In this document: positions 47,922 through 56,413 of the stretch, in pieces
Layout of the letters: every line of letters starts with the position of its first letter
How positions within the stretch are numbered: the stretch's first letter is position 1
Assembly: GCF_000091325.1 (NCBI RefSeq)
Contig: NC_014012.1
Coordinates: 2,586,824-2,650,823 of the forward strand
Reading direction: 5' to 3'
From: Shewanella violacea DSS12
GTDB taxonomy: Bacteria; Pseudomonadota; Gammaproteobacteria; Enterobacterales; Shewanellaceae
Length of the DNA stretch: 64,000 bases
The notes under the pieces: generated by a model
What the model was told of the DNA's origin: nothing
Databases searched by the model: none
What the model saw: the letters and a program-made list of their open reading frames with translations, nothing else
Made by a program: the position numbers and the translations under genes

Positions 47922-48464
47922 CTATTTCTTTTTCGGCGCGAGTACCATCACAGCTTGGCGACCTTCCATTTTCGGGAAGGACTCAACTACTGCTATCTCA
48001 GCCAAATCATCTTTGATACGATTCAAAAGTTTCATACCAAGATTTTGGTGAGCCATCTCACGACCACGGAAACGCAGCGTAACTTTCGCCTTGTCACCGT
48101 CAGTTAGAAAACGATTCAGGTTGCGTAGTTTTACCTGATAATCGTTTTCATCGGTACCGGGACGGAATTTAACTTCCTTCACCTGAACGATTTTCTGCTT
48201 CTTTTTTTGTTCTTTCTGAGCTTTCGCTTTATCAAAAAGGAACTTTCCATAGTCCATTATACGGCAAACCGGCGGCTCAGCGTTAGGACTAATTTCAACC
48301 AGGTCTACACCAGCTTCATCAGCCAATTCCTGTGCTTCGCTAATTGAGACAACTCCAATAGGCTCACCTTCTAGACCGTTCAATCGTACTTCCTGCACGC
48401 CGGTGATGAGTTCGTTTATTCTATTCGGGGCCGCCTGGCGCCCTGCTGTTTTTTTGATCTTTAT
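47922..48464 (-). CDS. infC: Translation initiation factor IF-3 (ATA start)
   Basis: A 180-residue factor that blocks premature subunit joining and checks the start codon. The N-domain ([19 protein letters not shown]) and the C-domain ([33 protein letters not shown]) are complete only if translation starts upstream of the first ATG. The frame extends to ATA at 48464-48462, eight bases after GGAGG, three bases past the thrS stop. This gives [15 protein letters not shown], the expected N-terminus and exactly the E. coli length. E. coli infC uses ATT for autoregulation; ATA would serve the same purpose here. Confidence 0.93.
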   Translation of the reverse strand: MKIKKTAGRQAAPNRINELITGVQEVRLNGLEGEPIGVVSISEAQELADEAGVDLVEISPNAEPPVCRIMDYGKFLFDKAKAQKEQKKKQKIVQVKEVKFRPGTDENDYQVKLRNLNRFLTDGDKAKVTLRFRGREMAHQNLGMKLLNRIKDDLAEIAVVESFPKMEGRQAVMVLAPKKK

Positions 48465-48467
48465 GAC

Positions 48468-50396
48468 CTAATCCTCCAACAAAATGAGACTACGGAGCGA
48501 AATTTGTTTATTGATCTTGGCCGCGAACTCTTCGATTCGCATCTTGCCCAAGTCAACACCATCTCTGGTTCGCACCGCAACTTCCTTATTTTCCATTTCT
48601 TGATCACCAACGACCAATAAATAAGGAACACGCCTTAAGGTGTGCTCACGTATTTTAAAGCCTATTTTCTCATTCCTCAAGTCTTTAGAGGCACGAATTC
48701 CGTTTTCTTTGAGTAAATTGACTACTTCATCGGCATAATTCGACTGTTTGTCAGTAATGTTCATGACAACAACTTGCATCGGCGCTAACCAAGTCGGAAA
48801 TTTACCCGCATATTCTTCGATAAGAATACCTAGGAAACGCTCAAGTGAGCCTAATATTGCACGATGAATCATCACAGGTGTCTGTCGACTGTTGTCTTCG
48901 GCAACGTAAGTGGCGCCTAAACGACCAGGAAGTGCATAATCGAGTTGCACCGTACCACACTGCCAAGCGCGATCTAAACAGTCATGCAAAGTGAATTCAA
49001 TTTTAGGTCCGTAGAAGGCACCTTCCCCAGGTAAGATCTCAAATTCGATGTCATTGGCTGTCAGAGCTTGCTTAAGTGCTTCTTCGGCTCTATCCCACAT
49101 CTCATCGTCACCGATACGCTGTTCTGGACGAGTCGAGAGTTTCACCACGATATTTTTAAAGCCAAATGTTTCGTAAGTGTCGTACACCATCTGAATACAG
49201 GCGCTGACTTCTTGTTGTACCTGATCTTCGGTACAGAAAATATGGGCATCATCTTGAGTGAAACCACGAACTCGCATTAAGCCATGGAGTGAACCCGATG
49301 GTTCATTACGATGACAACAACCGAACTCGGCCATACGCAGTGGAAGATCGCGATATGATTTAAGCCCCTGATTAAAAATCTGTACGTGTCCCGGACAGTT
49401 CATTGGCTTAATTGCATACTCACGATTTTCAGACTTAGTAGTGAACATGGCCTCTGAGTACTTATCCCAGTGTCCTGAGCGTTCCCAAAGTACGCGGTCC
49501 ATCATTAGTGGACCTTTCACTTCCTGATAAGTGTACTGACCTAGCTTTTGACGAATGAAGGTCTCAAGTTCAAGAAATAACCTCCAACCATCATTATGCC
49601 AAAACACCATACCAGGCGCTTCTTCTTGCATATGATACAAATCGAGTTGCTTGCCTATCTTACGGTGGTCACGCTTAGCCGCTTCTTCCAAGCGATTCAG
49701 GTGTACCTTAAGGGCTTTCTTATCTGCCCATGCCGTACCGTAGACACGTTGCAACATCTTGTTATCAGAGTTACCGCGCCAATATGCACCGGCAACGCTC
49801 ATCAACTTGAAGTTTTGACAAAATCTCATGTTTGGTACATGAGGTCCACCGCACATATCGACATATTCTTCATGATGATATAGCGCAGGCTGGTCATCTT
49901 GACTTATGTTCTCATCCAAGATGGCCATCTTGTACGTCTCGCCGCGTGCTTCAAATGTGTCGCGGGCGACTTGCCAGCTACCCACTTTTTTCTCAACTTT
50001 ATAGTTTGTCTTTGCAAGTTGAGTCATGCGCTTCTGTAGCGCATCTATGTCTTCCTGGGTCAGCTTGTGCTCAAGATCGATATCATAATAGAAACCATTA
50101 TCGATCACCGGACCGATAGCCATCTTAGCTTCTGGCCATAATTGCTTGAATGCATGACCGAGTAGATGAGCACATGAATGACGAAGTATCTGTACACCCT
50201 CTTCGTCTTTAGCTGTGATGATCGATAACTCAGAATCTGTGTCTATGATGTCGCAAGCATCTTTAAGCTCACCATTCACTCGACCGGCGATACAAGCTTT
50301 CGCAAGACCAGGGCCGATGTCGGCGGCAACATCTAGAGTAGAAACCGGGTTAGCAAACTCACGTTTGCTCCCATCAGGAAGTGTAATAACAGGCAT
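48468..50396 (-). CDS. thrS: Threonyl-tRNA synthetase
   Basis: A 642-residue class II synthetase. The TGS domain is 1-62 and the editing domain about 63-225, with HxxxH as [10 protein letters not shown]. The zinc-binding catalytic core includes [32 protein letters not shown] and DDAHIFC. An anticodon-binding domain comes last ([31 protein letters not shown]). The length is the same as in E. coli. It heads the thrS-infC-rpmI-rplT operon; three bases separate its stop from the infC start, and the infC ribosome site lies inside its last codons. Confidence 0.99.
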   Translation of the reverse strand: MPVITLPDGSKREFANPVSTLDVAADIGPGLAKACIAGRVNGELKDACDIIDTDSELSIITAKDEEGVQILRHSCAHLLGHAFKQLWPEAKMAIGPVIDNGFYYDIDLEHKLTQEDIDALQKRMTQLAKTNYKVEKKVGSWQVARDTFEARGETYKMAILDENISQDDQPALYHHEEYVDMCGGPHVPNMRFCQNFKLMSVAGAYWRGNSDNKMLQRVYGTAWADKKALKVHLNRLEEAAKRDHRKIGKQLDLYHMQEEAPGMVFWHNDGWRLFLELETFIRQKLGQYTYQEVKGPLMMDRVLWERSGHWDKYSEAMFTTKSENREYAIKPMNCPGHVQIFNQGLKSYRDLPLRMAEFGCCHRNEPSGSLHGLMRVRGFTQDDAHIFCTEDQVQQEVSACIQMVYDTYETFGFKNIVVKLSTRPEQRIGDDEMWDRAEEALKQALTANDIEFEILPGEGAFYGPKIEFTLHDCLDRAWQCGTVQLDYALPGRLGATYVAEDNSRQTPVMIHRAILGSLERFLGILIEEYAGKFPTWLAPMQVVVMNITDKQSNYADEVVNLLKENGIRASKDLRNEKIGFKIREHTLRRVPYLLVVGDQEMENKEVAVRTRDGVDLGKMRIEEFAAKINKQISLRSLILLED

Positions 50397-50693
50397 GAAA
50401 AAATCCTTATCCAGTGGTGACCCCCACGTAGGGCCACTTGCTAATATAGAGTTAAAGTAGACGCGCCTATGGGGTAAGCCATTACAAGAGTCTTAATCAC
50501 CTTAGGCGCAAGGGGCAATTCTACGAGATCTGTCCCCGTTAGTGCAAGCTTAAAACAGAGTAGATTTGGTCATGTCTGACTATTCAAACAAAAGCTAGTG
50601 TCATGATTTTAAAATTTTATTGTCACTTTTTCTTCATTGAAGTCACCTAACCTATGGCCATCTAATCAAGCTAGACAAATAAAGGAGGTTAAA

Positions 50694-51026
50694 ATGCTAA
50701 ATCTATTCCTACTAACAGGTGCATTACTGCAAACATCTACGTCAGGATTAAGCCTTCAGGAAAATCCCCCTGTAGTCGCCCAAATCACCGTAACCTCCAG
50801 TACTTTACTGGAAGAGAATATCAAAGAAGGTACACGTCTCTCCACCAGCCTTCACAGTGGACTCATGTTGGAGATTCAATCTAGCTTAGATGACCAATTT
50901 GAGCTGATGGTGACTTCACTCGACCTTGAGTTCGAGACTCGATATGCAGAGTTAAATTCCATCCATTTAAGAACGGCTCAAACCCCTAGCCATCCGATCA
51001 AACCCTATCCTTTACAGGCTGACTGA
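50694..51026 (+). CDS. Hypothetical protein, possibly exported
   Basis: A 110-residue protein that I do not recognise. The ATG at 50694 has a near-perfect ribosome site (AAAGGAGG). The N-terminus (MLNLFLLTGALLQTSTSGLS) could be a short signal peptide or membrane segment. The rest is acidic, with no cysteine, and ends in a proline-rich tail (PSHPIKPYPLQAD). It stands alone between thrS (divergent) and the SDR gene. The 297-bp gap to thrS holds no other gene and must contain both promoters. Confidence 0.7.
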   Translation: MLNLFLLTGALLQTSTSGLSLQENPPVVAQITVTSSTLLEENIKEGTRLSTSLHSGLMLEIQSSLDDQFELMVTSLDLEFETRYAELNSIHLRTAQTPSHPIKPYPLQAD

Positions 51027-51070
51027 ACCACTTCTAACCTGAGTACACTTATCTATGACTAAACATTATT

Positions 51071-51110
51071 AAAAGCGAGAGCGACAAGCAAAACACCTCG
51101 CCTCGCTTTT
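51071..51110 (+). terminator. Possible terminator after the hypothetical gene
   Basis: AAAAGCGAG pairs with CTCGCTTTT across a loop of 22 bases. The long loop and short T-run make this a weak candidate. Confidence 0.45.
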
Positions 51111-51207
51111 ATTGCCCTCATTCTTTTAAGCTGACATTGCTTTCCCCCCCAGCTTTGAGGGAAGATGTTATTAGCAGTAACATCAATTTTCCCTAAGAGA
51201 GATAAAC

Positions 51208-51939
51208 ATGCAGCAATGGGCGTTAGTGACAGGAGCAGCAAAACGAATAGGTCGTGAGATAGCAATAAAACTGCACTCTAGTGGCTACAATGTCATTATT
51301 CACTACGCAACTTCAGCAGATTTAGCCCAATCACTGTGCAATGAACTAAACCAAATAAGGGAAAACTCTTGTGTCACAGTGCAAGCCTACCTTTCTACAG
51401 AGGAAGGCATAAACAAGTTAGTTAAGGCTGCGGCTAAAGAGACCTTGTCGATTGTCATCAATAATGCATCTGAGTTCTACCGGACGCCTTTAAACGACAC
51501 TCAGTTTAAGGACAGCCAACATCTATTAACGGTTAACCTTCTGGCCCCCTATTATATAGCCCAAAAACTCTATCCTACATTAAGAGAAAACAAGGGGATA
51601 ATCATTAACCTACTAGACATCCATGGCCAGAAACCACTTAAAGAACATGGGTTATATTCTATCTCTAAAGCGGCCTTACAGATGGCGACCTTGTCATTAG
51701 CCCAAGAGATGGGCCCAGATGTCAGAGTCAATGGCATAGCACCCGGCGCAATACTTTGGCCAGAAAATAGTCACTGTGATGCTCAAGAATCTATAATTAA
51801 ACAAATACCTTTGGCTAAATGTGGTTCACCGGCAGACATAGCAAACACGGTTCAATTTTTAGTTGATAGCCCTTATATCTCAGGACAAATTATCGCTATA
51901 GATGGCGGCCGCACAGCGACAGGCTATCAAGGAGCATAA
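51208..51939 (+). CDS. Short-chain dehydrogenase, pteridine-reductase-like
   Basis: A 243-residue NADPH-dependent SDR. The cofactor motif is TGAAKRIG, where the arginine variant is typical of pteridine reductases (PTR1, FolM). INNASEFYRTPL and the catalytic Tyr-Lys pair in YSISKAAL are visible, and IAPGAILWPE with SGQIIAIDGGRT close the fold. It probably reduces a dihydropterin such as dihydromonapterin or a related pterin; a general carbonyl reductase cannot be excluded. A GAGAG site lies upstream of the ATG. It precedes a small zinc-ribbon gene by about 90 bp. Confidence 0.82.
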   Translation: MQQWALVTGAAKRIGREIAIKLHSSGYNVIIHYATSADLAQSLCNELNQIRENSCVTVQAYLSTEEGINKLVKAAAKETLSIVINNASEFYRTPLNDTQFKDSQHLLTVNLLAPYYIAQKLYPTLRENKGIIINLLDIHGQKPLKEHGLYSISKAALQMATLSLAQEMGPDVRVNGIAPGAILWPENSHCDAQESIIKQIPLAKCGSPADIANTVQFLVDSPYISGQIIAIDGGRTATGYQGA

Positions 51940-52027
51940 ATATTTAAGGAGCGGCAATATTCAAGCTAAGGTGATTTACACTTTCAAAGTGATTCATTTG
52001 CTACAAATAGAAAGATAAGGAGTGTTT

Positions 52028-52228
52028 ATGAAGTTTTCCACTCAAACAATCAGTTGCCCTCACTGCGGGCACCATCAACATATCGATGTCGATGGCACCT
52101 GCGGCGATCAAGATTATTATGACGATTGCCGAATCTGTTGTAATCCAATACATCTAAGACTGCACCTCGATGAGGCTCGCCATAAAATAGAGCTATATAT
52201 TGATTCAGGTGACGAACAGATATACTGA
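52028..52228 (+). CDS. CPXCG-motif cysteine-rich small protein
   Basis: A 66-residue protein with two CxxC pairs (SCPHCGHH and DCRICCNPI) that probably bind zinc, matching the 'CPXCG' family of unknown function common in Shewanella and relatives. The C-terminal half is His/Glu rich. The ATG at 52028 has AAGGAG five bases upstream; a GTG two codons earlier is less likely. It is convergent with ribE. Confidence 0.85.
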   Translation: MKFSTQTISCPHCGHHQHIDVDGTCGDQDYYDDCRICCNPIHLRLHLDEARHKIELYIDSGDEQIY

Positions 52229-52264
52229 AACTATCCCAAGAGTCGAATAAATACTCAGTAATAA

Positions 52265-52882
52265 CTAGCCCTTGATGCCTCTTAGTGCAAGCACGCGCTC
52301 AACCGTATCGACTATCGCCTGTGTTTGACTGTCTATCTCTATATTCAATATGTCGCCGAGCTGGATCACATCCAGATTGGTTAGTTTTAATGTTTCCGGG
52401 ATTAAATGCAGCATAAAACCATTGGCAGTAGTTTCCCCTACGGTAAGGCTACATCCATTGACTCCCACGAAGCCTTTATAAAGAATGTAATTCATCCACT
52501 TCTTATCGAGTTCAAGCTCGATATTATAATGTTGCTCTGTATTACTGAGCCCACGAACTTTTGCCTGAGTATGTATATGCCCAGAGAGAATATGCCCACC
52601 AATCTCACTGCCGAACGTTAGAGACCTTTCTATGTTCACCTGGGAACCAACTTGTAATTTTGTGAGATTGGTCACGGCCAATGTCTCTTCCATTACATCA
52701 AAAAACACCCTATCATCTTCAAGTCGTGTAACCGTTAAGCAGACCCCGTTGTTCGCAACACTTGCGCCTGTTATGAGCCCTTCACGTAATTCGGCTTCCA
52801 TAGCGATCTCAAGCGTATTTAAGCCATCTTTCTTATTTATCGCAACCACTTCACACGTGGCTTGAACTATACCTGTAAACAT
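52265..52882 (-). CDS. ribE: Riboflavin synthase, alpha chain
   Basis: A 205-residue enzyme that dismutates two 6,7-dimethyl-8-ribityllumazines to riboflavin. Two tandem lumazine-binding barrels are visible: 1-96 (MFTGIVQATCEV, VANNGVCLTVT) and 97-205 (GHILSGHIHTQAKV, GVNGCSLTVG). It is away from the usual ribD-ribBA-ribH cluster. It diverges from norM with only 33 bp between starts, so the two promoters must overlap and no FMN riboswitch can fit. This ribE-norM pairing is common in Vibrio and Shewanella. Confidence 0.96.
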   Translation of the reverse strand: MFTGIVQATCEVVAINKKDGLNTLEIAMEAELREGLITGASVANNGVCLTVTRLEDDRVFFDVMEETLAVTNLTKLQVGSQVNIERSLTFGSEIGGHILSGHIHTQAKVRGLSNTEQHYNIELELDKKWMNYILYKGFVGVNGCSLTVGETTANGFMLHLIPETLKLTNLDVIQLGDILNIEIDSQTQAIVDTVERVLALRGIKG

Positions 52883-52915
52883 TTTATCTCTCGTTAGTAT
52901 TTAAGGCAGTTTTAA

Positions 52916-54289
52916 ATGAATCAATTCGGCTTTCAGGCCAAACGTTTAGTACAACTAGCACTACCTGTACTCATAGCCCAAGTAACCCAAACTATGATGG
53001 GTTTTATTGACACTGTTATGGCGGGTCGAGTCAGTGCTGTCGATATGGCTGCCGTTGCAATAGGAACTAGCCTTTGGTTACCTGCACTGCTATTCGTTCA
53101 GGGATTATTACTCGCGTTTACCCCTGTGTTTGCCCATCATCATGGGGCAAACAACCAAAAAGCGATACAACCTCTGGCCTTTCAAGCTGCCTATATTGCC
53201 ATAATAGGCAGTATAGGTGTGATCCTGTTTCTAAGTTTTGCTGAAACTATCTTTAACATTATGCAGTTAGATCCAGAACTGGCACATCTCAGTATTGGGT
53301 ATCTCAACGGATTCACCTGGGGCGTACCTGCATACGTACTTTATCAAGTGCTTAGAGGCTGCAGCGAAGGCATCTCCTACACACTACCGACTATGGTGAT
53401 AGGATTTGTCGGTTTGGCAGTCAATATCCCAGCTAACTATATCTTTATCTATGGCCACTTTGGCATAGAGCCTATGGGCGGTGCCGGCTGTGGTATTGCG
53501 ACAGCTTTAGTATTTTGGGCCATGCTGATTTCTATGGTCATCTATATGCAACTGGATAAACGCTTTAAAGAGTTAGCGCCCTTTAAGTCATTCCACAAGC
53601 CACAATGGCAGACTATTTGGGATATGACTAAGCATGGGTTTCCCATTGCCATGGCGCTCTTTTTCGAAGTTAGCCTATTTGCTATTATTGCCCTCCTACT
53701 CGCTCCACTCGGGGCAAATGTTGTTGCAGGGCATCAAATTGCAATGAACTTTTCATCAATCGTATTCATGATCCCCCTTTCTATAGGCATCGCGGTATCC
53801 ATACGTGTTGGTTATTATTTAGGCCAAGATAAAAGTGAGATTTCGGCACTGGTAACTAAAGTAGGCTTAATCATCTCTTTTACTCTAGCCATACTGACTG
53901 CAATTATCACTGTGCTTTTCAGAACTAAGATAGCCCATCTATATAATAGTAATCCCGAGGTGGTCACTTTGGCCGGAAGCTTAATGTTCTTTGCCGCACT
54001 CTATCAATTATCAGACTCGGTACAAGTTGTAGCCGCCGGTGCTCTACGTGGTTACAAGGATACTCGCAGCGCCCTTTATATTACTTTAGTGTCTTATTGG
54101 GCTATTGGCATGGTTATAGGTTACATACTTGCCAGAACAGATATTCTAGTACCTGCCATGGGCGCACAAGGATTCTGGATAGGATTGATAGCTGGACTCA
54201 CGAGTGCGGCAATATTATTTGCACTAAGATTGCGTTATATCCAGAGGTCAGGTTTCAAAAAAGCAGCTTTAGAAGGTAACACTGCTTAG
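52916..54289 (+). CDS. norM: MATE-family multidrug efflux transporter NorM
   Basis: A 457-residue, 12-span cation-coupled exporter. Typical MATE stretches include LPVLIAQVTQTMMGFIDTVM near the N-terminus, AAVAIGTSLWLPALLFVQGL, and GAGCGIATALVFW. NorM pumps export cationic drugs and dyes using sodium or protons. It is divergent from ribE, and their joint regulation is likely given the 33-bp gap. The length and segments appear complete. The 238 bp after it hold no gene, only a loose inverted repeat around GGGGATC and GATCCCC (54304-54380). Confidence 0.93.
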   Translation: MNQFGFQAKRLVQLALPVLIAQVTQTMMGFIDTVMAGRVSAVDMAAVAIGTSLWLPALLFVQGLLLAFTPVFAHHHGANNQKAIQPLAFQAAYIAIIGSIGVILFLSFAETIFNIMQLDPELAHLSIGYLNGFTWGVPAYVLYQVLRGCSEGISYTLPTMVIGFVGLAVNIPANYIFIYGHFGIEPMGGAGCGIATALVFWAMLISMVIYMQLDKRFKELAPFKSFHKPQWQTIWDMTKHGFPIAMALFFEVSLFAIIALLLAPLGANVVAGHQIAMNFSSIVFMIPLSIGIAVSIRVGYYLGQDKSEISALVTKVGLIISFTLAILTAIITVLFRTKIAHLYNSNPEVVTLAGSLMFFAALYQLSDSVQVVAAGALRGYKDTRSALYITLVSYWAIGMVIGYILARTDILVPAMGAQGFWIGLIAGLTSAAILFALRLRYIQRSGFKKAALEGNTA

Positions 54290-54527
54290 TAAACAAACCC
54301 ACCGAGGGGATCATGAAGGCAAAACCTTCTAAATTATCGTTCAAAAATGACGAGGGAGACTAGTTTAGAAGACGATCCCCCCATATTTCGCACTAGAAAA
54401 GAGCAAGTTGCACAGCAAATAGTCGTTCAGTGAATAAATACATCTTTTTACTTGCAACCTAAGCACCATACTCCTACTATAGCGCTCGTTCCAAGGCAGT
54501 AGCCAAGTGAACAGATTGAAAGCTTAT

Positions 54528-54604
54528 ACAACCGTAGCTCAGTTGGTTAGAGCACTACCTTGACATGGTAGGGGTCGGTGGTTCGAATCCACTCGGTTGT
54601 ACCA
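54528..54604 (+). tRNA. tRNA-Val (anticodon GAC)
   Basis: 77 bases with encoded CCA. Acceptor ACAACCG/CGGTTGT, D-loop AGTTGGTTA, anticodon loop CTTGACA and T-arm GGTTCGAATCC. It is identical to the two copies at 55925 and 56034 and opens the tRNA array. Confidence 0.97.
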
Positions 54605-54647
54605 ATTCTTTTTAAGTAGAATTAAAACAACTTATGCGTTTGTCGGA

Positions 54648-54724
<77 letters not shown>

Positions 54725-54767
54725 ATTCTTTATAAGTAGAATTAAAACAACTTATGCGTTTGTCGGA

Positions 54768-54844
<77 letters not shown>

Positions 54845-54887
54845 ATTCTTTATAAGTAGAATTAAAACAACTTATGCGTTTGTCGGA

Positions 54888-54964
<77 letters not shown>

Positions 54965-55007
54965 ATTCTTTATAAGCAGAATTAAAACAACTTATGCGTT
55001 TATCGGA

Positions 55008-55084
<77 letters not shown>

Positions 55085-55126
55085 ATTCTTTTTAAGTAGA
55101 ATTAAAACAACTTATGCGTTATCGGA

Positions 55127-55203
<77 letters not shown>

Positions 55204-55246
55204 ATTCTTTTTAAGTAGAATTAAAACAACTTATGCGTTTATCGGA

Positions 55247-55323
<77 letters not shown>

Positions 55324-55367
55324 ATTCTTTATAAGCAGAATTAAAACAACTTATTGCGTTTATCGGA

Positions 55368-55444
<77 letters not shown>

Positions 55445-55487
55445 ATTCTTTATAAGCAGAATTAAAACAACTTATGCGTTTATCGGA

Positions 55488-55564
<77 letters not shown>

Positions 55565-55607
55565 ATTCTTTTTAAGTAGAATTAAAACAACTTATGCGTT
55601 TATCGGA

Positions 55608-55684
<77 letters not shown>

Positions 55685-55728
55685 ATTCTTTATAAGCAGA
55701 ATTAAAACAACTTATTGCGTTTATCGGA

Positions 55729-55800
55729 CGCGGGATGGAGCAGTATCAAACTACTCGGACTCAACTCTTTACGAAATCAAGGCCAAGGTCGTTGCCCTGC
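55729..55800 (+). pseudogene. Decayed tenth tRNA-fMet unit
   Basis: The spacer and the first 18 bases (CGCGGGATGGAGCAGTAT) match the array, then similarity breaks. Only CTCGGACTCAA and AAGGTCGTTG echo the anticodon and variable regions; the T-arm and acceptor 3' strand are lost. The following bases to 55924 contain no recognisable gene. Confidence 0.8.
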
Positions 55801-55924
55801 TTTTATAAAAAGTAATCCAGATCCTGTAAGGAATTATTTTATAAATCTCTTCAAAGAGAAGTGGTGAAGGTGTTACCCTCCCCCTTATAAATAGTATTCC
55901 GGAATCGCAAACAATTTAAACAAT

Positions 55925-56001
55925 ACAACCGTAGCTCAGTTGGTTAGAGCACTACCTTGACATGGTAGGGGTCGGTGGTTCGAATCCACTCGGTTGTACC
56001 A
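55925..56001 (+). tRNA. tRNA-Val (anticodon GAC), second copy
   Basis: Identical to the copy at 54528, with encoded CCA. It follows the decayed initiator unit. Confidence 0.97.
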
Positions 56002-56033
56002 ATTGTTTATAGATAAGATTTAAGTTACACGAT

Positions 56034-56110
56034 ACAACCGTAGCTCAGTTGGTTAGAGCACTACCTTGACATGGTAGGGGTCGGTGGTTCGAATCCACTC
56101 GGTTGTACCA
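56034..56110 (+). tRNA. tRNA-Val (anticodon GAC), third copy
   Basis: Identical to the other two valine genes; 32 bp after the second copy and the last tRNA of the array. Confidence 0.97.
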
Positions 56111-56142
56111 ATTCTTAATAGAAGAATATAAATTTATAAGTA

Positions 56143-56164
56143 GCCAGCTAAAGCTGGTTTTTTT
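56143..56164 (+). terminator. Terminator of the tRNA array
   Basis: CCAGC pairs with GCTGG around TAAA and is followed by a run of seven T residues. No other hairpin with a T-run was seen inside the array, so all tRNAs may be cut from one transcript. The remaining bases to 56413 have no gene. Confidence 0.85.
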
Positions 56165-56413
56165 GTGTCTAAATTCTACAGCCGTCAACTGACAGCATTC
56201 ATAAATTCTCTTCAGATAAAATTATTCCTAGCATCTCTGCAAGCAAATTGATCCCGGCTCAACTCAGTCTCATTAGACTTGATGACTTAAATAGTCTTCA
56301 TCAAGGTCATTGTTTACGTGTCTGGTATCAGGGTAAATTGTACTCATCTCTATCTTAAACTCTGTTACATTAGAATAATGTAGTGGATCATGCAGTGATA
56401 GAAGGAAGCACTA

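Noticed and set aside
52883..52915. FMN riboswitch before ribE
   Set aside because: Only 33 bp separate ribE from norM, too short for the RFN element, and none of its conserved segments is seen.
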